Source of the DNA: Nitzschia sp. pyKryTriq1
Taxonomy: Eukaryota; Bacillariophyta; Bacillariophyceae; Bacillariales; Bacillariaceae
Reading direction: 5' to 3'
DNA: 64,000 nt
Assembly (NCBI GenBank): GCA_956465555.1
Contig: OY101124.1
Span: forward strand, 1,550,001-1,614,000
In this document: one piece after another, positions 1 to 11,004 of the stretch
How positions within the stretch are numbered: position 1 is the first letter of the stretch
Layout: the number at the start of each line of letters is the position of its first letter
Position numbers and translations under genes: made by a program
Notes under the pieces: generated by a model
Told to the model about the DNA's origin: nothing
Seen by the model: only the letters and a program-made list of their open reading frames with translations
The model's database searches: none

Positions 1-180
1 GACGCTCATGTTGGGAAAGACCATCATTTTGTGGTGGGTGCCAAGAAGTCACTAGAAGTGTTCGCATACAAAATTTCTACGTCCTCTCATCGTCGAGAGC
101 TAAGGGAAGAGCATGAAAGTGTGAGTACTTTGGAACCCAAGATCAGAAGAATATCAGCTGGAGATGTAGAGCTCATTTAG
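1..180 (+). CDS. 3' end of an unrecognised protein, cut by the window edge
   Basis: Frame 1 is open from the first base to a TAG at 178-180, giving 59 residues that begin DAHVGKDHHFVVGAKKSLEV and end in DVELI. The residue mix is balanced, unlike the repetitive intergenic DNA that follows, so I read it as the C-terminus of a gene that starts outside the window. No domain is recognisable. It could also be a chance open frame, since only 60 codons are visible and no upstream context exists. Confidence 0.4.
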   Translation, partial: DAHVGKDHHFVVGAKKSLEVFAYKISTSSHRRELREEHESVSTLEPKIRRISAGDVELI

Positions 181-804
181 GCCGACCCACATCCTCTCCT
201 ACAGTAAACTTCAGAGAGCTCATTTCGGTGTTCCTATAGAATGTTAACAGCAGACATTTTGCAAGTCCACTCTAGCTGATATAGACTGCTAACATCAGAA
301 TAGTACTAAAAATACTACCATACCTCGATCTCTAGCTCCTAATAGTAGTTTAGTTTACTTTCTGCCAATAAACCCAATGAGGAGTCGTGGGACTCTCCTG
401 ATTCGTGTTCTGTGTTCTACGAGCGAATATGTCTCTTCGATGTTATCGCACGAATGCACAAAGAACACACGAATGAAGCGAACCCTGCATCCGATTCCAA
501 TTCTGCTTAGCGAGAGGAAAAAGAAGCACCAGCTGGGTCGGTAATTTTTTTGGCTGAGTTACTACTAGCTAATAGTAGTAGTGGCCCGTCGGTAGACAGA
601 ATTGCAGGAATATGAATCTTGGTCGAACAAGCTAGTAGGCGGCAATTGTGCTAAAAATCTCAGAGATTCCACAGATTTTGGAATATCATTCATCTTGGCA
701 GGAATTGGGCTGGGCAATTGAGGCCGAGCGATCGTGCGTCCAGAAGTCTCAGAGGACCCACGCATGTTCGGAATGTCCGACCTTTCACCTTTGGCATTTA
801 TGAC
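181..804. other. Intergenic, no gene seen
   Basis: AT-richer spacer with scattered TACTAG and AGTAGT words. No convincing open frame, RNA gene or long repeat is visible. It should hold the 3' flanks of the left-edge gene and of the convergent cis-prenyltransferase gene. Confidence 0.5.
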
Positions 805-2262
805 TCATTCGGGCCTAATGTGCTGGCCATTATTGACTTCCATCCCTCTTGTTCTTAGTTCTGAGTTGTTTTCTTTGGCAGTGCCAGTGCCAGTAGTACC
901 AGTAGTAGTATCCACTGCTTTTCTAGATCCAAATCGTCGTTTTCGTTGCTGGTACCAACTCAATGCCTCGTGCCAACAGTGAGCGTCGAAGTCTGGCCAC
1001 AACACATTGGTTATGTATAGTTCCGAATAGGCAGCATTCCATAACAAGAAATTGGAGAGCCGATGTTCTCCACTGGTACGAACAATAAGATCCGGATCCG
1101 GAATACCTGCCGTACTCAAATAGGAGGCCAGAGTCTCTTCGGTCATTTCCTCCGCCGACAATTCTCCGGCGACCACGGCAGCTGCCATTTTTTGACTGGC
1201 CTGCAAGATATCTTGGCGGCCTCCATAATTAATGGCTAAACAGACCGTCAACCGATTGTTGTTGCTGTTGCTGCTGCTGCTGCTGTTTTCGTTGTTGGAG
1301 GTCGTCCTAATGTGCTGGTCCTGCTGGTGCTGCTCCTGCTGCTGCTGCTGCCTCGTCTGACTTTGCTGGTCGGTCAGCTTTTGTAGTTGTTGCAATATCG
1401 TCCGTAATCCTAATGGTATTCGGTCATCTTCCAAATCCCCAAGAATCCGTAATTGAATCATCAATGACGATGACGACGATGATTTTTGAAGTAACCGTGG
1501 CACTAGATTCCGTGCCGTTTGTTCCATAACTCGAAAGATTTCTTGAATTTCGTGACGGGGTCGTTTCCAATTTTCCGTGGAAAATCCATACAGAGTACAA
1601 TAGGCAATACCATCCTCTCGCAAGTATTCCAACAAATCCACCAATCGATCGGCCCCCATCCAATGACCTTGGGACGTCGAGCAATTGTTTTGTTTCGCCC
1701 AACGAGAATTTCCATCGCAAATAAACGCCACGTGTCGAGGAATATCATCATCATCACGAGTAATAGTACTACCGGTAGGACAAGAACTACTACTACTGCT
1801 AGTAGTAGTAGCGTAGGAGGAGATGGATTCCGAGGAGGAGGAGGAGGAGGAGGAGGAGGAGAATGATTCGTCGTCGTCGTCACCTTCAAGACTGTTGGAA
1901 TGATGGGTGGCGTGTATCGTGCTGTATGGAAAAAGGAACCGGGGTGGTGTCAAGGAAGTGCTGGTTGGAATCCAAAGATCGTATCTTTTCTGCAAATAAT
2001 GATGTTCTTGGTGCTGATGTTGATGTTGTTGCTGCGGTACAAGTACAAAGGCACCGGTGGCGGGTAGCACAAAACCCAAAGAAATAGAGAGGAACACGAG
2101 GGCGACAAGAAGAAGACGAAGGGATGGTCTTATTTTCGAACATGTGGAGCATGCGACAAGACCCGTCGTAGCTCCTCTTGGTCGCCGCCGTCGGCGCCGC
2201 CTGTCTCCCATCAGCGTTATTTTTTGGTGTTGCTGATCATGAGAATCCATTTCGCAGGCCAA
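805..2262 (-). CDS. cis-prenyltransferase (UPP synthase/DHDDS family), plastid-targeted
   Basis: This 485-residue enzyme condenses isopentenyl diphosphate units onto an allylic primer in Z configuration to make polyprenyl diphosphates. The family signatures are visible in order. HVAFICDGNSRWAK near residues 177-190 contains the catalytic Asp183. YGFSTENWKRP follows. INYGGRQDI comes after a Gln/Ser/Asn-rich insert. DPDLIVRTSGEHRLSNFLLW near the C-terminus is the substrate-binding R-T-S-G-E-x-R block. The N-terminus has a hydrophobic stretch (about 48-66) followed by ATG-AFVLVP, an ASAFAP-like plastid motif, and then a long Ser/Asp-rich linker before the catalytic domain. A start at Met18 (2211) would give a more usual signal-peptide length than Met1. 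The catalytic core is of normal size; the linker and the Gln-rich insert are lineage expansions. The gene is intronless. Confidence 0.9.
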   Translation of the reverse strand: MACEMDSHDQQHQKITLMGDRRRRRRRPRGATTGLVACSTCSKIRPSLRLLLVALVFLSISLGFVLPATGAFVLVPQQQHQHQHQEHHYLQKRYDLWIPTSTSLTPPRFLFPYSTIHATHHSNSLEGDDDDESFSSSSSSSSSSESISSYATTTSSSSSSCPTGSTITRDDDDIPRHVAFICDGNSRWAKQNNCSTSQGHWMGADRLVDLLEYLREDGIAYCTLYGFSTENWKRPRHEIQEIFRVMEQTARNLVPRLLQKSSSSSSLMIQLRILGDLEDDRIPLGLRTILQQLQKLTDQQSQTRQQQQQEQHQQDQHIRTTSNNENSSSSSNSNNNRLTVCLAINYGGRQDILQASQKMAAAVVAGELSAEEMTEETLASYLSTAGIPDPDLIVRTSGEHRLSNFLLWNAAYSELYITNVLWPDFDAHCWHEALSWYQQRKRRFGSRKAVDTTTGTTGTGTAKENNSELRTRGMEVNNGQHIRPE

Positions 2263-2519
2263 GCTCTCTGTTTTATAGGCAAAATCAATGCCACTACGTA
2301 CTGAGGCTTAGATTGCTTGTTTGAGTGGATTTCGGTCGGTGATGTCTTGAGGGATGAACGAAGAATCATCGCGCCATGATGATGTTATTTTTTTCTTTGG
2401 GCATTATTTTTTTATTGCGTTGGCGCTTATTTTGGCGCCTCTTTTCTTTGTGTGGTTGTCCCGTGGTGTCTGTCCCTATCTCATGATTGTCAAGGCTAAA
2501 ATAGCTAGAAAACTAGCTT

Positions 2520-2612
2520 GCCCTTGTAGCTCAGTAGGCAGAGCGTCAGTCTCATAATCCAATAATACACTGAGTCAGCTGAAGGTCCTGGGTTCGATCC
2601 CCATCGAGGGCA
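2520..2612 (+). tRNA. tRNA-Met(CAT), elongator type, with a 20-nt intron
   Basis: The acceptor arm GCCCTTG (2520-2526) pairs with CGAGGGC (2605-2611), followed by discriminator A2612. The D-arm region holds a good A box and GGTTCGATCCC is the B box and T loop. The anticodon loop CTCATAA has CAT at 2553-2555. The loop is interrupted after position 37 by a 20-nt intron (2557-2576), the canonical place for eukaryotic tRNA introns. Removing it leaves the stem TCAGT/GCTGA with one T-G pair. The anticodon-arm sequence resembles eukaryotic elongator tRNA-Met rather than the initiator. Confidence 0.93.
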
Positions 2613-2614
2613 GC

Positions 2615-2620
2615 TTTTTT
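2615..2620 (+). terminator. RNA polymerase III T-run terminator of the tRNA gene
   Basis: Six T residues lie two bases after the end of the tRNA, the normal Pol III stop signal. Confidence 0.8.
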
Positions 2621-3387
2621 GGTCGGTGCGGGGAGCTAGCGGGGGTCGTGCGTATCAGGCAGGGATCAAGCAATAGGCATCTGGCGAAAACTGCTGACAC
2701 AAACATCACTACTAACAACTTCTACTACAACTTCTACTACTGATTAGTGGTACAGGGGATTGTTAGGGCTCTACTACCTGTACTGGTGCAGTAGCCGTAC
2801 TACATCACTGCCCGCCTCCCCCGTTCAGAGGAGGAGCAGGTCAGCATGGTGGTGGCAGTAGGAGGAAAGTAAGTACTACTAGTCTGCTGTGCTTGTCGTT
2901 CTTTGTTGCTTCCCTCAAAAGAGGAGGCTTCTGGCTTCTATGATATGTAAGTAGTACTAGCATCCGCCTTTCTTCAAAGAAGAAACAAGTATACAGTAGC
3001 AGTACTACTGTACAGTACCGGTTCCCATCATCATCCTCGGCCCTCGAACCGGACGAGATGAGAGATGACGAAACAAGTTGTTGCTCCTGTAGTACTCACT
3101 CATTTTTAAAAAAATGGCGACTGTGCTATTTTGGGAGCAACGTCATCCACACGTCACAAAGGAAGTAGATCCGGGTGTCTCCATGAACGCCCGAGAGGCT
3201 CCGTTTGGAACTTGCGCTTTTTATTGCGCATGCAACTTGCCGTGTCGACCATGGCGCTGTCTCATCGCGTTGCTTTGCGTTGGTTTAGTTGTGTGGCTCA
3301 TCCCCATATTGCGACCCATCTCGCATCCTACCGGTACTCTTGTACTTATATAGATCTCTTCTCTTCCTTCAATTCTTCTCTTTCACT
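2621..3387. other. Intergenic, upstream region of the FKBP gene
   Basis: Rich in short self-complementary words (GTACAGTACCGG, TACTAGT). No coding frame is convincing. The last 100 bp contain CT-rich sequence directly before the FKBP start codon and probably form its 5' leader. Confidence 0.5.
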
Positions 3388-4642
3388 ATGCAAGTACGAA
3401 ATCGATCCAAAGGCGTTGCTAGCGCTAGCTCTAGCTCTAGCTCTCGTAGCTCCTTCTTGGTCGCCCTCATTCTTTTGGCGTCAACCAGTAGCACCTCGAA
3501 TGCCTTTATTGTGCCAATTAGTAGAAGGACGATATCAGCACTGTCCATGTCTTCTTCGGCGGTGGATCAAGGATACATCAAGACGGTTTCCAAACCAGGA
3601 TCGGGTCCACAAGTCAATCTAGGAGATATTGCCACTGTCAAATATACTTGCTACCTGCCGGACGATGACAAGGGTGCTCCTTTTGCGAGATCCGACAAAC
3701 AAAAAATGGTGCGGTGCGAACGGCAATATCATTGTTATCATTATCATCATCATCCGCATCATCATCATCGCTATTGCGTACGGATAATCCTACAGTCATC
3801 GCGCTCATCACCCTCTTCTCTTCTTCCATTGCACATTACGCAGGTCGTTGGAGATGGAACCATGGTCAAAGGATGGGAACGCGCCTTGCGCACCATGACG
3901 GTGGGAGAACGAGCCGTGATTCGGGTGACCGATCCGGAACTAGGATATGGTGCCCAGGGTGTCCCGCCCTTGATCCCTCCCAATGCTCAATTGGAGTTTG
4001 ATGTCGAAATCTTGGATTCGCAATTGCCCACGACGAATATTGACTTTGATAGCTTGGCAAATGCCGACAACACGCCGGTACGTTCCGTTCCGTCCGTCCC
4101 GTTTTCTTGTTTTGGTTTGATGGTCTTTCTTGGTCTGATGGTGATGATGATGATAATGATTCACTCATTTGTCTTTCACTCTTCTTTGGTTGTTTCTTGG
4201 TATTGTCCCATGACTACCGTACTAAATTGATTTGAAACTTTCATAGAGAACCGCTACGGATATTCAAGCCGCCTACGAACAACGACAAGCCTTGAAAGCA
4301 CTGGAAGCACCCGAGAGAGAAGGATTCCAAGGTTTCCTGGACAAGGCCAAGAACTTTTATTTCTTTGGATTCTTTGAGGGAGAAACGGGAGAACAAGCGC
4401 CATGGATCTTGCGACCCAGTATTACCTTTCCCATTGCCTTTTTGATTGTGGGAGCAGCATTCTATGTCAGTATTTCTTCGGGGGCGATCAGTGAACGTGG
4501 AGCTTCGGTCACGGATGAACTAGACGAAATCATCTTGAGCAGCAGTATCGTCCGCATGTCCTCCCCCAGCACCGGTGGTGGTGGTGATAGCAGCAGTGCC
4601 ATGATGGCGGTTCTATTTTCGTTCTTTGGATTGGATTTGTAA
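3388..4642 (+). CDS. FKBP-type peptidyl-prolyl isomerase, plastid, with C-terminal membrane anchor
   Basis: Three exons (3388-3708, 3844-4077, 4247-4642) encode 316 residues. I chose the ATG at 3388 because it opens a signal peptide that ends in SNAFIVP, an ASAFAP-like plastid motif. An upstream in-frame extension lacks such a start. The FKBP fold follows: VNLGDIATVKYTCYL, then after the first splice VVGDGTMVKGWERAL, then GERAVIRV, GYG and IPPNAQLEFDVEILD, which carry the proline-binding pocket residues. Exon 3 adds a linker and a hydrophobic segment (about 244-260), so the protein is probably anchored in a thylakoid or envelope membrane. Intron 1 (135 nt, GTGCGG to CAG) is a multiple of three without stops, so retention would insert 45 His/Ser-rich residues in the middle of the fold. 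Intron 2 is 169 nt and phase 0. It converges with the next gene. Confidence 0.88.
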
Positions 4643-4926
4643 GAACAAAATACGAACAATCCAATCCAACTCTATACCGGTAGTAAAAAAGAACAGATGG
4701 AAAAAGGACGAGGGCAAACATTCTCGTCACGCTGGTGGTATTGTAGTGGACATTGCTCCGTACACAACTTTATCTTTTACTAAGTATGATCTACTAGGGA
4801 GAGCGCACGCAGCAACATCATCTACTACTAAAACACCACCCCATATGTTGCAGTCCCTTGTTGATCTTCGCTCTACTCGTAGTAGGCCGGTTGACACTGC
4901 GGGACCTCCACCACCATTCATTCATT

Positions 4927-6156
4927 CTATTGTTTGTTGTTGCCATCACTGCTTGATGGCAATGGTTGCTCTGGATCATACGAGTCCTCGATCTCAATCA
5001 CTTGGGCTTCGACGACAGGAGCAGCAGCAGGTGATGCCACTGTGATTGTACTCTTTGCAGGGCCGGCTTGCCCAGCGGCAGTAGTAGCAGCAGCACGATG
5101 ATGATCAGGGCAGCATCCACAAGCATAACCACACAATCCAAAGCACAATGCCACCAAGGCCAGACTCGCAAGAGAGATTCCTACTATCGCCCCAGTGGAC
5201 AAGTCCGAGGCGCAATTCCATCCACTGCAGGACGAGGATCCGGTGACGACTTTGGATTGCGAAAGACAGGCCAAAGTGGGCACGGTCACCGTGTCTTGCG
5301 TAGCGCGACAGTTATTATCCACACCGGAATTGTCGACGTTGCCATTGCATCCCGTCTCTCCATTAACTTTAACCTCACAATCCACTCCGGACATTTTAAT
5401 TTGACCATAATCACTTCCCTCGAATAACACCTTTACATCCACTCCCTCCAAAAGGACACTGGACAAATATTCTGATTTGATGCTAACTTGTTGATTGACT
5501 CCCGAGAGATCGACAGACGATTCCTTACCGGCTTGGATAATGGCAGTATTGTCTACCCCTTCCCCCTTGTACTGGACCTTGGAGTAGGGAGCGTTGACGT
5601 ACAAGATAGTGTCCACCCCCGAAGAACGAATGTTGATGGTAGGTAGTAATAGTGCTGACGATGAGTTCACAGCACTGAATTGCTCGTCTGAAGCAATCAC
5701 TTCCACATAATCATCGACACAATCGACCCGAATGTTTTTGAGTTGACTGATGGGGATAAACAGATTGACAGCTGTTTCGATCTTGTCGCCCTTGGAGTAT
5801 CCGAGGTCCTTGAGAATGCCTTCTTGCACAGGAAACGTCAGAGTGTACCCCGAAACTTTGGGTTTGACCAAACCTTCTGGCTCCGAAGAGTATCGCGGCA
5901 TTTCACCATCGGGGATGGCGTACAAATGCCAGTGGGTTCGCTTGGGCATGAGCCAACTTTTCTTGTAGTCGGCAAAGGCTGTTTTAATGGTGGTAAAGTC
6001 CGTGTTGGAAATAACGTGCGCGTTCTCATCGTCTGGACTTCCGCAAGGAAAAGCTGCTTCTTCTTGAGCCATGGCAACCATCATGTTCGTCTTAGAAGTG
6101 CTGGCCGCAACCAGCAAAAGCACGGCGATTTGAAGAAAAAGAGGAGGTCGAGTCAT
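4927..6156 (-). CDS. Secreted type I membrane protein with GVD repeats
   Basis: 409 residues with an N-terminal signal peptide (hydrophobic to about residue 30, ending near AMAQ). A soluble ectodomain follows, then one membrane helix (about 330-357, GAIVGISLASLALVALCFG) and a cytoplasmic tail with Ala/Pro/Val and acidic residues. Between about 185 and 285 the motif (S/E)GV(D/N) recurs six times, spaced by short beta-like stretches (SGVDTILY, GEGVDNTA, LSGVNQQV, LEGVDVKV, MSGVDCEV, NSGVDNNC). This looks like a small right-handed beta-helix or ladder, somewhat like head-GIN/DUF2807-type repeats; that likeness is my inference. Cysteines cluster just before the helix. Function is unknown; a cell-surface or silica-wall-associated role is possible but unproven. 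Intronless, 3'-to-3' with the FKBP gene. Confidence 0.8.
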   Translation of the reverse strand: MTRPPLFLQIAVLLLVAASTSKTNMMVAMAQEEAAFPCGSPDDENAHVISNTDFTTIKTAFADYKKSWLMPKRTHWHLYAIPDGEMPRYSSEPEGLVKPKVSGYTLTFPVQEGILKDLGYSKGDKIETAVNLFIPISQLKNIRVDCVDDYVEVIASDEQFSAVNSSSALLLPTINIRSSGVDTILYVNAPYSKVQYKGEGVDNTAIIQAGKESSVDLSGVNQQVSIKSEYLSSVLLEGVDVKVLFEGSDYGQIKMSGVDCEVKVNGETGCNGNVDNSGVDNNCRATQDTVTVPTLACLSQSKVVTGSSSCSGWNCASDLSTGAIVGISLASLALVALCFGLCGYACGCCPDHHRAAATTAAGQAGPAKSTITVASPAAAPVVEAQVIEIEDSYDPEQPLPSSSDGNNKQ

Positions 6157-6780
6157 CGTACTTTGCGTATGGTGTTGTTGTTGTTGTTGTGGATGCGGTT
6201 ATCGGTAATAGAACTGTTGTTTTCAAAATTAGTATTTTATGCGTCGAATGCGACTGAATGATGGGAAAGCTCGGCTGTGTACCAGTACCGTATGATACTG
6301 GTACTGTACCGTAGGCGAGTAGGCTGGGTTTTATTCTTGCTTCTACAGTACTAAAATAAAGCAAGGACGACTGACTCCACTGTGTTCCATAGAATGAATG
6401 TGAATCATGCCTTATTTCATGTTTTGCGTTGCGCTGCGTTCTTCATCGATGAAAATGAGAACTACTCGTAGACTGATGGATCCAGCGTTTTTACTGAACC
6501 CTTGGTATTAGTGTACCGTAGACTGCAAATCATCGCGCGTTCTTTATTAGCCAAATCGTGCGAGAACAGTGAAGAACACCGCACGGTTCGTCTCCCGAAA
6601 GAAAACTAGTCGAAGAAATCGACTCCAGTACCGATTACGATAAAAGCTAGTCTTGCGACGACGACGACTCCGCTGTCAAAAGAGTAACAATGTCACGCAA
6701 TATAGTCATGTAGTCATGCTGCAGTCATGCATCTATCTTTCTACAAAGTGTGATAATCAATCTAATCTACTCTTTCTCAT
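6157..6780. other. Intergenic between phosphoketolase and the GVD-repeat gene
   Basis: Both neighbours are on the minus strand, so this holds the phosphoketolase 3' flank and the promoter of the GVD-repeat gene. GTACTGTACC-type words and CAA/TTG repeats are present. No gene is seen. Confidence 0.5.
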
Positions 6781-9490
6781 CTAAACGATGATGCCTGACG
6801 ATGCTGACTCTTGCTGCTGCTGCTGCTGTTCTTGCTGATGACGACTCCACTCCCAGTTGGCGATTTCCGGCATGTCAACTCCGTACTCTTCAATGTATTG
6901 CTTGTGAGCAATCAATAGCTGCTGCATCTCTTGCCGCACATGGGCCGCCGACCAACCGTCGCTATTATGTTTATAGTCATGCATGGATGATGCTTTTTGG
7001 GCATTGCTGTTGTAGTTGTTGTAGTTGTGGCTGTAGCTCTTGGAAAGAACGATGTCGCAAATGTCTTGAACGAGATGCAAGCGATCGATTCCGTTCAACA
7101 CGCCCATATCAAAGGGAGTCGTGATCGCTCCTTCTTCTTCATAGCCCTTGACGGTAAAGTTTTGCTGGTTGGTGCGTCCAAAGATCAAACTGTGGATCAT
7201 TTGAGGATAGGCGTGGAAATTGAACAGCACCGGCTTGTCCTTGGTGAAGACACTATCAAACTCGGCGTCCGACAGGCCGTTCGGGTGACGATTGTGTGGA
7301 TGCAACTTCATCAAGTTGACGACATTGACAAAGCGGATTCTCAACGATGGCATTTTCTCGCGGACAATCGACATGGCAGCCAAGGCTTCGAGTGTCGGCA
7401 CGTCTCCGGCACAGGCAAGCACGAGATCCGGTTCGGGATGGCCTTGATCCGTAGAGGCCCACTCCCAAATGCCAATTCCTTGCGAACAATGCTGATGGGC
7501 TTCTTCAGGAGTCAACCACTGGGGCGATGGATGCTTGCCAGCAACAATGACATTGATATAATGATGGGATTTCAAGCAATGGTTTGTGACCGACAGCAGG
7601 CAGTTCGCGTCGGGGGGCAGGTAAATTCGGACGACTTGTGGCTTTTTGGTCGACACATGCTGCAAGAAACCAGGGTCTTGGTGGGTAAAGCCATTGTGAT
7701 CTTGTCGCCAGACGTGGCTCGCGAGGAGAATATTCAAACTTGCCAGCTTGTTGCGCCATGGAATTTGGTTGGTCGATTCCAACCACTTGGCGTGCTGATT
7801 GACCATGGAACTGATAATGTGGACAAAGGCCTCGTAGGAATTGATGAGTCCAGTACCTCCAGTCTGCAGTGTTTCAAAAAGGAGACACGGAAGGAGTTAG
7901 AAGGGATTGGAATTCGCGTCATGATCGACAGCAGCAATATAATAAGGGACTTACCAACAAGTAGCCTTCCATCCAGCCTTCGCATTGATGCTCGGAAAGC
8001 ATTTCCATGATGCGACCTTCTTGAGCAAGATTTTCATCATCATCATTACTGTGCACTTCTCCCATCCACTGCTTGCTGGTTGCCTCATACATGGCATGCA
8101 ATCGATTGCTCGCTGTTTCATCCGGTGCAAACATACGAAAGTTCTTTTGCGACTCATTTTTTCGAACCACATCGCGAAGAAACGCTCCCATAACGGTAGT
8201 ATCGGAAGCCTTGGCCAATCCACGGGCCTGGCGGTCCACTTCGACACCATACTTTTGAAACTCGGGCAAAATCAATGGTTTGACGCGAGGGTTGGTGTAG
8301 GGATTATCACTCATGCGAAGTTGTCCCTGGGGGGCCAATGCTTGAAGCTCTGGCATGAGTCGACCGTTGGAATCGAATTGCTTTTCGGGCTCGTAGCTCT
8401 TGAGCCACGCCTCCAACTTAGCGAGGTGTTCCTTGTTACCAGTAGGATTCGAGAGTGGAACTTGATGCGCACGGAACGAATTTTCCATCATCTTTCCGTC
8501 GACCATCTTGGGACCGGTCCATCCTTTCGGACTCTTGAGGATGATCATGGGCCAGACAGGCCTTTCCAACAATGCCGGCGTCGACGTCGTCCCAGTGGTG
8601 GTGGAGCGAGCTTCTTGTTGGATCTTTTGGATCTTATCCGCACAGTAGTCCAGGGCCTTGGCAAAGGCGGGATGCATCTTGGCAGGATCCGAACCTTCCA
8701 CAATGACTGGCTCGTAGCCGTAGCCTTGAAACAGAGCCACGAGCTCTTGCTGGGGGATTCTCGCAAGAATACAAGAATTGGCGATCTTGAAACCATTCAA
8801 GTGGAGGATCGGAAGCACAGCCCCATCGGACCGAGGATTCAGAAATTTATTCGAATGCCAGGACGTTGCAAGAGGTCCAGTCTCTGCTTCGCCGTCGCCT
8901 ACAACGCAAGCGACCATCAGATTGGGCTTGTCCAGAACGGCACCGAACGAATGGCTCAAGGAATACCCCAGTTCGCCCCCTTCATGAATTGAGCCTGGCG
9001 TTTCCGGAGATACATGGCTTGGAATGCCACCAGGGAAGGAGAATTGTTTGAATAGTCGGCCCATCCCTTCGTAGTCCTGGGATACGCAAGGGTAAATCTC
9101 CGAATACGTTCCTTCCAGATAGGTCTGGGCCACAATGGCGGGACCACCATGACCAGGACCCGAAACGTAAATCATTTCGAGATTTCGTTCCTTGATGAGT
9201 CGATTCAAGTGGACGTAGATAAAGTTTTGTCCGGGGGTGGTTCCGAAATGTCCCAAGAGTCGTTTCTTGAGGTCCCCAATCTCGAGTGGACGTTCTTTCC
9301 TCAACAATGGATTCTTATCCAAAAGATAGATTTGTCCCACTGCGAGATAGTTGGATGCTTTCCAATATCGATCGATCAATTCGTATTCCGGTGGGATGGG
9401 GTTACTACTAGTTTTGTCGGCCTTCTTGTTGTCTTTCTCGGCGCCAGTAGCCGAGGAGAGGTCGGTGATAAACTTTGGAACGTGGACCAT
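6781..9490 (-). CDS. Xylulose-5-phosphate/fructose-6-phosphate phosphoketolase
   Basis: Two exons (9490-7955 and 7863-6781) separated by a 91-nt GTAAGT...CTGCAG phase-0 intron encode about 872 residues. The enzyme is thiamine-diphosphate dependent and splits xylulose 5-phosphate (or fructose 6-phosphate) with phosphate to acetyl phosphate plus an aldose phosphate. Visible hallmarks are [20 protein letters not shown], the diphosphate-binding [20 protein letters not shown], and after the splice [24 protein letters not shown], the [10 protein letters not shown] region and CAGDVPTLE. The splice rejoins GYLL to TGG, matching family order exactly. No signal peptide or plastid motif is present, so a cytosolic location is likely. 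The C-terminus carries an extra Gln/His-rich tail that makes the protein longer than the usual 790-830 residues. Confidence 0.93.
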
Positions 9491-11004
9491 GATGGGTAGA
9501 CTTGTCTTCTCTTGTCGTGCGGCTGTTTGTAACTTGTAGTGTTGTAACGATGATTATTATTCTTTCAGATAGAAACAATGAATTTTATGAGAACCCATTT
9601 ACTATGCTATCCGCCCGCACAAAAAGATATCTCTTTTGCAGATAGATGGAGGCTTCGCATCTTTCTTTTGGAGAGAGAGAGAGAGATTCTTCATGCATGA
9701 TGATGATTTGCATTTTCGCTGGGTTCGAAGCAAAAATGTAATGTGAGGAGATATTATAGAGTAGGAGTATTCGCCCTGTTCTCTCTGTTGAGAACACGGC
9801 TTCAATTTCTATCGACGACGGTGGTTGTAATAATAGCTGTGGGTCACTACCGTTATTAGCGTTGCCTACTACTAGTAGTAATACTCTACTTTTAGCTCTA
9901 CTAGTAGCTAATCGATTTTTGAAAAAGCGAGCGTTCTCAAACCACTATTATGCTGACATCCTTTTTTGATCGCAGCGAGAACGCGGCGTATTTATAGTTA
10001 CGTTCTTCTTGGATTAATCGTCTGAGTCGTCCATGGAATCATCGTTGTTTGCTATTTGGTGGACGTGGACGACTGCAAACTCCAACACTCTAGAGGATAC
10101 CGGTACATCTACATGTACACACCAATACCGGTGGAAAGGGGAAGATGCCCTGGTGCATCATGCGAAAGGAAATCACGAGCAATCCGGTCGCAGTGCTTCA
10201 AATTTACTGAAGGTAGCACTAGTAGTAGCTAGCTATCATTCTATTCATTCGCTTGGTTCGAGGAAGCAAAAACATGGGCTAGTCTACTTCGCCTTATTCT
10301 CTCGGCTCTCGGTCGTGCGTTGGAATGATGAGCACAGCCGCCTACTTGTACTTGCACTGTCTGTACTTCAGCCATCTCTACCTTGTCTCTACGTACCAGT
10401 TACCGACCGTACGAAACGGTAGATCCGTGCGTGACTCAGAGATTTGAAAATCGCCAAATCTCCATTCCCACGAATTCAACCTCTTTCACATGAAAGGGGG
10501 GCATTGGCACGCGTGTGTGCATCATTTCACAAGACCGATACTCGTACATAATATTTTTAACTTGAAAAATGAGATGCACGCAAGGTAACTAGGAAACTGG
10601 CGATGGTATCACGTAGAATGAGTACCAATTCCTACGGACGGCGAAGGATGGGCGAACACCTATGTACCGGTACGAAATAATTATTGTACGATTACTTCAT
10701 TCGCGCCACTCACCACTCTCCTCTTGCTTCTTCTTTTTGAGAGACACACGACACAACCAAAACGCCCATCACGGGTTTTTGCGAGAAGAGAGGTGCTACG
10801 AAAGTTCCAGTACTGGTACTGTAGGAACGCCTGTGGAAAGCATTCTCTTCGATCCTGATGATGATTGGACGGACGGAGGAGGGCTCTCTCATCATCATCA
10901 TCATCATCTTTCTTCGGATTTGAGACGACTGACCTTGACTGAACGACTCACTCCTCTCCTCCGTCCATTGCACAACCCAAACCCATTCCAAGACATTTAC
11001 GATC
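9491..11004. other. Intergenic, divergent promoter region between phosphoketolase and the polytopic membrane gene
   Basis: About 1.5 kb without a convincing gene. A 129-codon plus-strand frame (10033-10422) exists but its composition is not protein-like and no motif is seen. The region contains a short GA repeat near 9676 and several GTACCGGTAC-like words. The two flanking genes point away from each other, so both promoters should lie here. Confidence 0.5.

Noticed and set aside
6997-8992. Long plus-strand open frames (335-337 codons) across the phosphoketolase gene
   Set aside because: They are antisense shadows of a well-supported enzyme gene and show no motif of their own.
10033-10422. 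129-codon plus-strand frame
   Set aside because: Composition is not protein-like, it has no motif and it lies between two divergent genes.
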